A stretch of 53,786 nucleotides of DNA from positions 1-53,786 of the forward strand of contig CAJTTC010000011.1 of NCBI GenBank assembly GCA_910579295.1, given 5' to 3'. Shown here piece by piece: positions 36,733 through 43,515 of the stretch. Numbering within the stretch: position 1 is the stretch's first letter; every line of letters starts with the position of its first letter. The position numbers were made by a program, and so were the translations under genes. This DNA comes from an uncultured Christensenella sp. (lineage in GTDB: Bacteria; Bacillota_A; Clostridia; Christensenellales; Borkfalkiaceae). The notes below the pieces were generated by a model that saw nothing but the letters and a program-made list of their open reading frames with translations, did no database searches and was not told the origin of the DNA.

Positions 36733-36841
36733 ATAGATGAAAAAGCAGAAAATTGACTTTCTGCCGAGACTTGAACTCACATATAACAATTTAATATGCA
36801 TATTCAGCGTATAGAAAATAAAAATTCTATGCGCTTTTTTT
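36733..36841. other. tRNA-T-arm-like remnant and hairpins at the island edge
   Basis: On the minus strand GAGTTCAAGTCTCGG (36764-36778) has a canonical 7-nt T-loop and is followed by the hairpin GCAGAAA / TTTCTGC and TTTTTC. It resembles the 3' end of a tRNA but no acceptor partner or remaining arms are visible. On the plus strand GCGTATAGAA / TTCTATGCGC plus TTTTTTT (about 36805-36841) is a terminator-like hairpin. The region lies between the tmRNA gene and the first island gene. Confidence 0.35.
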
Positions 36842-36862
36842 ATGCCCAAAAGGAGGTTGATA

Positions 36863-37594
36863 TTGCAAAATCAGACAGATTTAAAACAAGTAAAAAGGGT
36901 ATCAAAAATACTGTTATTTACGGAAATCCATAATACAGATTTATCACCGATGATAGTGCAACATCCGTTTACTTCAACCGGTATCACATTAGTATCGTTA
37001 AACCCAAATCAAATTCTTGATATAACCAAGTCACAGGACAATTTAGAAAAGTGGCGAAATTTTATGCTTAATGAATTTGAAAGAGCGAAAAACATAACTG
37101 ATATTTATAAATTGGTTAACAAACCTTATTGTTTGACATTTCTCAAATTTGCTTTGCCGTACCTTTCATCAGAAGATTTTTCAAGGTTACTGGCAGACGC
37201 TTGGATAAGGTCGGAAAACCCAAATATGGATCCGAATATTAGCAAAAGGCAAATGCTTTCAATGTTCAGTAAAGCAGATGCCAATTATTTAATGGAAGAA
37301 AGTGAACGCAAACAGATAGAAGAATTAGACGAAGAAGTAACGGTTTATCGGGGAGTAACTTCATATAATGCAAAAAATATTAAAGCATTATCTTGGACAC
37401 TGGACTATAAAAAGGCGAAATGGTTTGCGCATCGATTTGACGAAGACGGAATTGTATATGAAGCAAGAATCAGAAAAGAAAATATCCTTGCAGTTTTCAA
37501 CAGCAGAAACGAGTCTGAGGTCATAGTAAATCCTTATAAGTTACAAGACATAAAAGAAGTACCGGATTTAGGGTTCGAAATTAAAATAACTTAA
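36863..37594 (+). CDS. ADP-ribosyltransferase-like protein (R-S-E pattern)
   Basis: A 243-residue protein. TTG at 36863 is chosen because AAAGGAGG lies six bases upstream; the ATG at 36842 lies before that site. The C-terminal 110 residues show the order expected of an Arg-type ADP-ribosyltransferase fold: VTVYRGV (R), SWTLDYKKAKWFAHRF (S), then RNESEVIVNPYKL with an ExE motif. The N-terminal part has no recognised motif. Such proteins occur in phages and integrative elements of Firmicutes, where they may modify host proteins. No cognate hydrolase or antitoxin gene is adjacent. AT-rich composition marks it as part of the island. Confidence 0.65.
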   Translation: MQNQTDLKQVKRVSKILLFTEIHNTDLSPMIVQHPFTSTGITLVSLNPNQILDITKSQDNLEKWRNFMLNEFERAKNITDIYKLVNKPYCLTFLKFALPYLSSEDFSRLLADAWIRSENPNMDPNISKRQMLSMFSKADANYLMEESERKQIEELDEEVTVYRGVTSYNAKNIKALSWTLDYKKAKWFAHRFDEDGIVYEARIRKENILAVFNSRNESEVIVNPYKLQDIKEVPDLGFEIKIT

Positions 37595-37668
37595 AACTAA
37601 ATAAATCAGTAAGCCGATTGTTCAAAAAAGAGCAGTCGGTTTTTTATTGCAAAAAAGGAGGCTTAACA

Positions 37669-37728
37669 ATGCAGTTTAAAAACGAAAAACATAAGGAAGA
37701 GTTTACAATGCCTCAAAGAACAACATAA
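37669..37728 (+). CDS. 19-codon frame, probably truncated element gene
   Basis: AAAAGGAGGCTTAACA gives an excellent ribosome site. The frame reads MQFKNEKHKEEFTMPQRTT and stops. The opening FKNEKHKEEF resembles the start of DUF6075-type small proteins that are common in conjugative elements of Clostridia, so this may be their truncated leftover. A terminator-like CCGATTGTTC / GAGCAGTCGG hairpin precedes it (37612-37640), and a second hairpin (ACGGTATC / GATACCGT, 37748-37780) follows. Confidence 0.4.
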   Translation: MQFKNEKHKEEFTMPQRTT

Positions 37729-37814
37729 AAAAGAAGAATAAAAGGATAACGGTATCAATCGCCCCGAAGCGAGAGATACCGTTTTTATATTCGGGGCGAA
37801 AAGCGAGGCTAAAT

Positions 37815-38789
37815 ATGAAAACCCCGGTATCAAGGGTTGGTAACAAGAGTGCAATTCTGCAAATTCTCTACGCCGTGTTTCCATTGAAATACGGAAGATT
37901 TATAGACGTGTTCGGTGGGTCGGGCAGCGTACTGTTAGGTAATCCCGAGCAATGTCTATTTGAAGTGTATAACGATTTTGACCGAAATCTTGTCAACTTA
38001 TTTCGCTGTATGAAAGAGCGGACAATGGCTACTATTCGGGAGTTGGGATTTTGCAATCTCAACTCCCGAGATGATTTTAACACCATAAGAGCATTTTTTG
38101 AAAAAGGCGAGTTTACGGATGAGTTTTTAAATGAAGAACAGCTTTTGACTGAAATATTACTGCCGTCCCCGAATGCGCAGGAACTGAACGAATTGAGAAC
38201 ACGAATAACTAAAGACTATGACGTAAGACGAGCGGCGATGTTTATGAAATTGCTCCGTTACAGTTATTCAAGCGGATGCAAATCATACGCATCGCAGCCG
38301 TTCGATATACGGAGATTGTTCGGGATAATAAAGCAACTTGAAAACCGTATGGCGAACGTGGTAGTAGAAAATCAGGATTTTGAAACTCTGATAAAACACT
38401 ATGACCGCCCCGATTCGTTTTTCTATGCTGACCCGCCGTATTTTTCGTCCGAGAATATGTATGAAGTAGAGTTCGGATGGAAGGATCACATAAGGCTCAG
38501 GGATACGCTTGCAAGTATTAACGGTAAATTTTTACTGTCATACAACGATTGCGAGCAGATACGTGAACTTTATAACGGATTTTCCGTGCTTGATTTTTCA
38601 CGCAAACATGTAATGGTGCAGAGATACGAAGCGGGCAAAGAGTTTAAAGAACTTCTAATAAGCAATTATGATTTATACGAACGCGAACGCAATAAGCCGA
38701 GGCAACTGTCTCTGTTTTCGGAACAGAGAAATTTTGACTATGAAAAAATATTAAAGGAGTGCATTATATCATGCAAGGTAAAAAGGTAG
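37815..38789 (+). CDS. D12-class adenine-specific DNA methyltransferase
   Basis: 324 residues. Motif I region (S-adenosylmethionine binding): YGRFIDVFGGSGSVLLG near residue 35. Catalytic motif IV: FFYADPPYFSS near 205. The N-terminal RVGNKSAILQ matches the usual KxGGK-type start of the Dam class. It transfers a methyl group to adenine N6 in DNA. No restriction endonuclease gene accompanies it, so it is an orphan methylase, as is frequent on mobile elements (protection from host restriction or regulation). The next gene starts inside its last 19 bases, so the genes are coupled. Confidence 0.9.
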   Translation: MKTPVSRVGNKSAILQILYAVFPLKYGRFIDVFGGSGSVLLGNPEQCLFEVYNDFDRNLVNLFRCMKERTMATIRELGFCNLNSRDDFNTIRAFFEKGEFTDEFLNEEQLLTEILLPSPNAQELNELRTRITKDYDVRRAAMFMKLLRYSYSSGCKSYASQPFDIRRLFGIIKQLENRMANVVVENQDFETLIKHYDRPDSFFYADPPYFSSENMYEVEFGWKDHIRLRDTLASINGKFLLSYNDCEQIRELYNGFSVLDFSRKHVMVQRYEAGKEFKELLISNYDLYERERNKPRQLSLFSEQRNFDYEKILKECIISCKVKR

Positions 38790-39022
38790 AACAGGAATTT
38801 GTGCTTTTGTCTATTCCGGCGGAAGCGCTTGCGCAGTCGGGCATAGAGGCGGGAACTCTTTTGCAAATAACGGCGGAAGAAGGAAAAATTCAAATTGAAG
38901 TAGCTAAAGATTTAAGCGATTTCGAATGCGACGGCGACTGTGAGAACTGTCCGATAAACGAAACAGACTGCGACGGCGATTGCGAAAATTGCCCGTGCAA
39001 TAAAAATTGCGAGGAGGAATAA
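38771..39022 (+). CDS. AbrB-like fold with Cys-rich metal-binding tail
   Basis: 83 residues from ATG 38771 (AAAGGAGTGC upstream), overlapping the methylase end. Residues 5-45 resemble a swapped-hairpin AbrB domain (FVLLSIPAEALAQSGIEAGT, then LLQITAEEGKIQIEVAK). The last 33 residues contain CDGDCENCP twice and CPCNKNCEEE, ten cysteines in all. The tail should bind zinc or an iron cluster; this combination is unusual. The next gene at 39027 is a second AbrB-type protein, so the two may pair. Confidence 0.6.
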   Translation: MQGKKVEQEFVLLSIPAEALAQSGIEAGTLLQITAEEGKIQIEVAKDLSDFECDGDCENCPINETDCDGDCENCPCNKNCEEE

Positions 39023-39026
39023 AGCT

Positions 39027-39329
39027 ATGAAAATGTTCAGGATACTCGGTAAGCGTGGCAGGATAACCATCCCGTATGAGATAAGGCAAAGAGTGGGTTT
39101 TCAGCAGAACGATGTGCTGTCGTTCAGTGAATCCAAAGACGGCAGAACGGTAACGGTAAGGCGTGAGAAAATTTGCGACTGTGAAAAATCGGGGCAGAAA
39201 GAAGTAAAAGACGAGATAACGCTCTATGACTTTTTAAATAATCTCTCGCCTGAACAGCAGCGTGCGGCTCTTATTCATCTGTCGGTAAAATGGGCAGAGA
39301 AACAGGGGGAGAACAATGGCGGAACATAA
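39027..39329 (+). CDS. AbrB/MazE/SpoVT-type DNA-binding protein
   Basis: 100 residues. The N-terminal 45 residues are a clear AbrB-type domain (RILGKRGRITIPYEIRQRVG then FQQNDVLSFSESKDGRTV). A CDCEK element follows, then a helical C-terminal domain (YDFLNNLSPEQQRAALIHLS). Probably an element-encoded transcriptional regulator acting on the neighbouring operon, directly or as a partner of the Cys-rich protein. The frame overlaps the next gene by 14 nt. Confidence 0.82.
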   Translation: MKMFRILGKRGRITIPYEIRQRVGFQQNDVLSFSESKDGRTVTVRREKICDCEKSGQKEVKDEITLYDFLNNLSPEQQRAALIHLSVKWAEKQGENNGGT

Positions 39330-40074
39330 ACCTATTTACCATTGTTCGCGGTCAGAAGCTTCGGAATACGAAGAAATGGACAGATGGCAGGAAAGCTATA
39401 TAGAAAATTGTCAGTGTGCAAGAGCAATAGAGGAAGCAATAACAAAAAATTACAACAATTACCGCTTGGACGTTAAGGGAGCAAAAGATGTTATTGCCAA
39501 ATTCGGCTATGACAGAGTCAACTGGGTACTTGCGAATACGGTAACGGAAGGCAAGCACGACGGCAGATATAATCCCGAAAACAAGGCTTGGGCGAGAGAA
39601 TTTGACGTGCCGAAAGAAAAAGATTTATGGAACTATAACTTTACGGTAACGTCGCATCCGGCAATAGTTGACTTATTTATAAATCAGGTCAGAAACGAAT
39701 GGCAAAGTCTCGGGTTGTGGGAGCGCAAACAATGCTATGACGGTAATCTCGACTATGCAGGGAAAGTAGTAGCGCTAAGCCCGAAAGTTCTTAAGGATGA
39801 GTATAAAACGCCCGATTATCAGTTGTTTTATGCTTCTGTCGGTAACGGCTGTAAACCCGACGCAATAGGCACGAAGGTATTCGGGCACTTCCTTAAAGAT
39901 GGCGAAAAGACTTATTTTCGCCGCGGAGAGATACTCGGTGTCGTTAAGCTCGAGCTTTTGCCCGACTGGGCAAAGGCAAAATTAGCCGAGATAAATCACG
40001 GCGAGGAAGAAAGTCAGACGGAGGCAACCGATTTAAAAACACAACCGCCTGACGGTATAGGAGATATAAAGTGA
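39316..40074 (+). CDS. DUF3849-domain protein
   Basis: 252 residues. The N-terminal half has the DUF3849 signature PIYHCSRSEASEYEEMDRWQ, then ESYIENCQCARAIEEAI and GYDRVNWVLANTV. The second half has DYQLFYASVGNGCKPDAIGT and FGHFLKDGEKTYFRRGEILG. DUF3849 proteins are encoded on conjugative elements of Firmicutes, usually next to YodL/DUF4316-type proteins as here. Function unknown, presumably element maintenance or anti-restriction. The end overlaps the next start by 4 nt. Confidence 0.8.
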   Translation: MAEHKPIYHCSRSEASEYEEMDRWQESYIENCQCARAIEEAITKNYNNYRLDVKGAKDVIAKFGYDRVNWVLANTVTEGKHDGRYNPENKAWAREFDVPKEKDLWNYNFTVTSHPAIVDLFINQVRNEWQSLGLWERKQCYDGNLDYAGKVVALSPKVLKDEYKTPDYQLFYASVGNGCKPDAIGTKVFGHFLKDGEKTYFRRGEILGVVKLELLPDWAKAKLAEINHGEEESQTEATDLKTQPPDGIGDIK

Positions 40075-40754
40075 ATATAAAAATTTATCAGATAGATACG
40101 GGAAAAGATAAGAACAATGTAAAATTTACCGGATATAACGAATTGCCGAAATATCAGGACACCGGCGAGATAGACGCTTCGCTATATATGGAAGTATTTT
40201 CGGGCGACGTTGACAGGGAAACTTTGGAAGGCGTATATGAAAAGTTTAATACCGAACTGCATCCGTTGCATCACGGGCATTCACTGTCGGTATCGGACAT
40301 AGTAAAGACGGATAACGGCGCATTTTATTGCGACAGAGTAGGTTTTGTAAAAGTCGATTTTGACGAAACAAAAACACATAAGCCGGACAACCTTATAAAA
40401 GTTGTATTCGTTGAACCAAATAAACCCGCAGTGGTTGCGGAAATAGAGAATAAACTCAGAGGACTACAGAGAGCGGTAGGCGGCAATATTGAAGCAATAT
40501 ATTTTAAAGACGGCACTTGTCTAATTTGCAATGAGGAAGGTAAACTCAAAGGCTTAAAGGGTAACCGAAGATTAACGGAATTCGGTGATGAAGTGATTGC
40601 TGGGGTATTTTTTATAACAGGCATACATGAAGACGAATTCCGTTCGCTTACTGAAGAAGAGATAGAAAAATATATGTCGAGATTTAAAGAACCCGAAGAA
40701 ATACCAGACGAGGAGGTGAGAGAAGATATAGGCATAAAATTCAAGCCGCTATAA
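40071..40754 (+). CDS. YodL / DUF3846-domain protein
   Basis: 227 residues. The first 100 have the YodL pattern (IKIYQIDTGKDKNNVKFTGY, then LHHGHSLSVSDIVKTDNGAF and CDRVGFVKVDFD). The C-terminal half fits DUF3846 (VVFVEPNKPAVVAEIENKLR, GGNIEAIYFKDGTCLICNEE). Both modules are typical of large element-encoded proteins of unknown function; here they form a compact version. Translationally coupled to the DUF3849 gene (ATGA). Confidence 0.78.
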   Translation: MNIKIYQIDTGKDKNNVKFTGYNELPKYQDTGEIDASLYMEVFSGDVDRETLEGVYEKFNTELHPLHHGHSLSVSDIVKTDNGAFYCDRVGFVKVDFDETKTHKPDNLIKVVFVEPNKPAVVAEIENKLRGLQRAVGGNIEAIYFKDGTCLICNEEGKLKGLKGNRRLTEFGDEVIAGVFFITGIHEDEFRSLTEEEIEKYMSRFKEPEEIPDEEVREDIGIKFKPL

Positions 40755-40776
40755 GATGAGTCAAGGATTGACTTAT

Positions 40777-41220
40777 ATGAAAAAGAAAGTATATATCTGT
40801 GCGCCGCTTGGCGGAAATGTTAAAGAAAATCTAAAAAACGCCGTGCGGTACACAGAGTATGCATTGAAAGCGGGAGTGTCGCCTATAACTACGCATTTTT
40901 ATGCGTTATGTCTTGACGACTCTATACCCAAAGAGCGGGAAATAGGTATGAGCGCAGGTCAAAGCCTATTATGGTTCTGCGACGAGATGTGGGTATTCGG
41001 TAACGAGATAACGACGGGGATGCAAGAAGAGATAAGATTTTGTAAGAATATGAAGATAAGAATAAGAAAAGTCAGCGACTATGAAATAAGAAAATTAATA
41101 GGAGATGGAATCAATGACAAAAAAGATAAACTGGAAGATTGTATTGGGTATTACAATACTGCTGATGATTGTAACGGCATTGTGTCTTACGATGACAACG
41201 GGAGTATACGCCTCGGCTGA
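40777..41220 (+). CDS. DUF4406-like / nucleoside 2-deoxyribosyltransferase-fold protein
   Basis: 147 residues from ATG 40777 (AAGGA upstream). KKKVYICAPLGGNVKENLKN, then HFYALCLDDSIPKEREIGM and WVFGNEITTGMQEEI match the small DUF4406 / 2-deoxyribosyltransferase-like proteins found in phages and elements. The C-terminal 36 residues (from DGINDKKDKLEDC) lie past the normal family end and overlap the next gene by 107 nt, so they may be a read-on after loss of the original stop. The enzymatic activity is not established. Confidence 0.72.
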   Translation: MKKKVYICAPLGGNVKENLKNAVRYTEYALKAGVSPITTHFYALCLDDSIPKEREIGMSAGQSLLWFCDEMWVFGNEITTGMQEEIRFCKNMKIRIRKVSDYEIRKLIGDGINDKKDKLEDCIGYYNTADDCNGIVSYDDNGSIRLG

Positions 41221-41479
41221 TACGGGAGGAGACGTCGCAGGCGCCGTTGAGGAGACATGGAGCGCAGCGCAAGGACAGATAAAACAGGTAGTCAATAACG
41301 TAATATTTCCGATAGTGGATACGATACTTGCGGTGCTTTTCTTTGTAAAGCTCGGCACGGCATATTTTGATTACAGAAAGCACGGTCAGTTCGAATTTGT
41401 AGCGCCGTGCATTTTATTTGCTTGCCTTGTGTTTACGCTTACGGCGCCGCTTTATATCTGGAAAATAATCGGCATATAA
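41114..41479 (+). CDS. DUF3852 / VirB2-like small membrane protein
   Basis: 121 residues from ATG 41114, with AGGAGATGG upstream; the ATG at 41105 is too close to that site. A signal-like segment ends in TMTTGVYASADTGG, then an amphipathic part (ETWSAAQGQIKQVVNNVIFP), and two membrane segments (IVDTILAVLFFVKLG; FVAPCILFACLVFTL). This is the layout of the TrbC/VirB2-type pilin-like proteins (DUF3852) of conjugative transposons. No other transfer genes (VirB4, VirD4, relaxase) are present, so this is a degraded remnant of a conjugation module. Confidence 0.75.
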   Translation: MTKKINWKIVLGITILLMIVTALCLTMTTGVYASADTGGDVAGAVEETWSAAQGQIKQVVNNVIFPIVDTILAVLFFVKLGTAYFDYRKHGQFEFVAPCILFACLVFTLTAPLYIWKIIGI

Positions 41480-41491
41480 AGTGAGAAGATT

Positions 41492-41905
41492 ATGAATTTA
41501 TTTGAAAAAGAATTAAGGGCTATGTTCGGTAGTAACGAAATGCTAAAAGATTTCAAATGCTGCGGTAATTCGTTTATAGCAAAGCTCGATGAAGATTTAA
41601 GAGTAAAACTACGTTTTGTAACGGGCGGTGTAAGCGGACATTATATAGGAATAGAACTGAAACTGATAAATCGCACCGAGGGCGAGGTGGACGGTCAAAT
41701 TATAAAGTTTTCCGATGTTACAGGGTTGAGAAATATCGGCTACGATAAAATAGAACCGTACATTTGGGATTACAACGGAAAGATAGAATGGTACACGCCC
41801 GTAACAGCTCAGGAAAAATTAAAAATAGCCGAAGCGATATCGGATTATATATCGATGTATCAGAGCGAAGGCTTAACTGTCGTTCCGTTAGAATTGCAAA
41901 ATTAA
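41492..41905 (+). CDS. Hypothetical island protein
   Basis: 137 residues, MNLFEKELRAMFGSNEMLKD at the start, followed by KLRFVTGGVSGHYIGIELKL, then VDGQIIKFSDVTGL and YIWDYNGKIEWYTP. A soluble mixed alpha/beta protein that I do not recognise. It ends the co-directional island operon, 12 nt after the DUF3852 gene, and is followed by a terminator. Similar proteins seem to belong to the same conjugative-element gene pool; that is inference from position. Confidence 0.6.
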   Translation: MNLFEKELRAMFGSNEMLKDFKCCGNSFIAKLDEDLRVKLRFVTGGVSGHYIGIELKLINRTEGEVDGQIIKFSDVTGLRNIGYDKIEPYIWDYNGKIEWYTPVTAQEKLKIAEAISDYISMYQSEGLTVVPLELQN

Positions 41906-41910
41906 AAACT

Positions 41911-41937
41911 GGAAGTTCCCCACTTTGGGGGACTTCC
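41911..41937 (+). terminator. Terminator at the end of the island operon
   Basis: GGAAGTTCCCC / GGGGGACTTCC (one G-T pair) with loop ACTTT, followed by TTTTA. Confidence 0.82.
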
Positions 41938-41977
41938 TTTTACATTAAAAGATAAATCACGACAAAGCCGTGAGCGG

Positions 41978-42115
41978 TTAGCCCCTTGCGACTAACTGTT
42001 TGCCATACAGCGGGTAGTCTGACAGCGGCAAATCTACGGCGCAATAAAATTCCCGTCTGTTTACTTTGTAAATTACGGTGTGCGTTTTTGTCGCTTTCAG
42101 TTCCGCTACACACAT
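41978..42115 (-). CDS. Small conserved element protein, copy 2 (45 aa)
   Basis: Minus-strand ATG at 42115. The protein starts MCVAELKATKTHTVIYKVNR, continues REFYCAVDLP and ends LSDYPLYGKQLVARG. Copy 1 at 713-841 shares the last 35 residues with only a few conservative substitutions and many synonymous changes. I do not recognise a family. Convergent with the island operon. It lies at the island end nearest the LytTR gene, as copy 1 lies at the end of the first element. Confidence 0.6.
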   Translation of the reverse strand: MCVAELKATKTHTVIYKVNRREFYCAVDLPLSDYPLYGKQLVARG

Positions 42116-42262
42116 TTTTGCACGTTTTACATTATAAAAAGAGCTTGATATATCGACCTATTTTTTGCGACCTGTTCGTCCGCCGCCCCGATGAGTGTTA
42201 AGCCGTTTGAAAGTCGCTTTATACCGACTGTTGCACGAAAACGACCGACCGCATTAAATTTA

Positions 42263-42291
42263 TTGATAAACAAACGTAAATAGCGTATAGT
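42263..42291 (+). promoter_or_regulatory. Promoter of the LytTR-DUF3021 pair
   Basis: TTGATA at 42263-42268, 17 bp, TATAGT at 42286-42291. Confidence 0.65.
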
Positions 42292-42332
42292 ATGTTTAAT
42301 CAATCGAGCCATAAGTAAGGAGAATTTTTAAT

Positions 42333-42773
42333 GTGAAAATAGAGGTGGAGCTTGACGAAAAGTGTCTGGAAACAAAAGTAATTATCAGAGCGCAAAAAAT
42401 GACCGATGAAATAGCCGCTCTGATGCAACGGCTGACGAATGAAGCCCGACAGGAAATAGTGGGCTTTGACGGCGACGCCGCTCTTTTATTAGAACCGTCG
42501 GATATAGTTCGGATATATGCGGCTGTCGGAAAAGTATTTGCCGTGACAGGCGATAAAGAATATGTGTTGCGGTTACGCCTTTATGAAGCCGAAGAGAGGT
42601 TGAACGGTAAAGACTTTGTGCGCATTTCAAATTCGGAAATAATCAACATTAAAAAAGCAATTAAATTCGATTTGAGTACCGCAGGCACGATTTGTGTTTC
42701 ACTGTCGAACGGCAATATAAGTTTTGTTTCCAGACGGTACGTTACAAAAATTAAAAATACGTTGGGTATATGA
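42333..42773 (+). CDS. LytTR-type DNA-binding regulator
   Basis: 146 residues from GTG 42333 (AAGGAG upstream). A short N-terminal region (about 1-45) precedes a LytTR domain: LLLEPSDIVRIYAAVGKVFA, then LYEAEERLNGKDFVRISNSE and INIKKAIKFDLSTAGTICVS, ending SRRYVTKIKNTL. No receiver domain is present, so it is the stand-alone type that is paired with a DUF3021 membrane protein, as here 9 nt downstream. Such pairs are thought to sense membrane-active compounds or regulate themselves and a transporter. Confidence 0.9.
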   Translation: MKIEVELDEKCLETKVIIRAQKMTDEIAALMQRLTNEARQEIVGFDGDAALLLEPSDIVRIYAAVGKVFAVTGDKEYVLRLRLYEAEERLNGKDFVRISNSEIINIKKAIKFDLSTAGTICVSLSNGNISFVSRRYVTKIKNTLGI

Positions 42774-42782
42774 GGTGATATT

Positions 42783-43253
42783 ATGAGAAAGAAATTATTA
42801 TTCCGTTGTTTGTTTGGCGCGCCTATCGGCGTAGTCGTCAGTTTAATCATTACGGTTATTTTTTCGCTCTGTATGGGGCACGGGGAATATTATCCCGCTC
42901 CGCACGAGCTTGTAGATTGGTGCGGCAGTGAAATAACCGCCGTAATCGTGCAATTTTTCTGTTCGCTGGCGGTCGGCGCAATCGGCGGCGGCTCGTCCGT
43001 AATATGGGAAATGGAAAGATGGAGTCTGACAAAGCAAACTTTAATACACTTTGCCGTTCTCGCAATACCGTTTGTACCTATTTCGTATGTGCTAAATTGG
43101 ATGCCGCACTATCTTTACGGCGCGTTGGGTTACGCCGCCGCATTTATTATCGCGTATGTTTTGATTTGGGTATCTATTTATTTTTCGATTAAAGCTAAAA
43201 TCAAAAAAATGAACAGGCAACTGCAACAAATGCAAGAGGGAGAGAAACAATAG
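42783..43253 (+). CDS. DUF3021 membrane protein
   Basis: 156 residues with four membrane segments (about 10-32, 45-65, 78-98 and 105-132), ending in a charged coiled tail (KAKIKKMNRQLQQMQEGEKQ). RKKLLFRCLFGAPIGVVVSL and YYPAPHELVDWCGSEITAVI are typical of DUF3021. It is the membrane partner, probably the inhibitor, of the LytTR regulator immediately upstream. Confidence 0.87.
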   Translation: MRKKLLFRCLFGAPIGVVVSLIITVIFSLCMGHGEYYPAPHELVDWCGSEITAVIVQFFCSLAVGAIGGGSSVIWEMERWSLTKQTLIHFAVLAIPFVPISYVLNWMPHYLYGALGYAAAFIIAYVLIWVSIYFSIKAKIKKMNRQLQQMQEGEKQ

Positions 43254-43396
43254 GAATTTTAAGTTTATATTTAAAATGCCGTTATCGCTTCGTGCACGCA
43301 ATATGATATAATAGAGTATAGCAAAATCTGATTTATTATTACTTTTGTCACAGTCCCGTTCAATAGATTATTTAACGAAAAGCGACAACAAACGAC

Positions 43397-43441
43397 AATA
43401 TTGTACAAAATATTCTATAATATTTAACGAATATTGTACAA
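43397..43441. promoter_or_regulatory. Direct repeats AATATTGTACAA upstream of spo0A
   Basis: AATATTGTACAA occurs at 43397-43408 and 43430-43441, 33 bp apart (three helical turns). Each contains the palindrome TTGTACAA. They end eight bases before the -35 of the spo0A promoter, the position of an activator or repressor site. The cognate protein is unknown. Confidence 0.5.
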
Positions 43442-43448
43442 TAAATTA

Positions 43449-43477
43449 TTGACCTATGTAAAATTGTGTAGTATAAT
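43449..43477 (+). promoter_or_regulatory. Promoter of spo0A
   Basis: TTGACC at 43449-43454, 17 bp, TATAAT at 43472-43477, followed by GAGGAG at about 43496. Confidence 0.75.
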
Positions 43478-43515
43478 ATGCCTATAATAAAAAAAGAGGA
43501 GAAATTTGTAGGCGT

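Noticed and set aside
42001..42332. A second conjugation or integrase gene between the island and the LytTR gene
   Set aside because: Both strands were read; apart from the 45-codon gene and the LytTR promoter no open frame with protein-like features is present.
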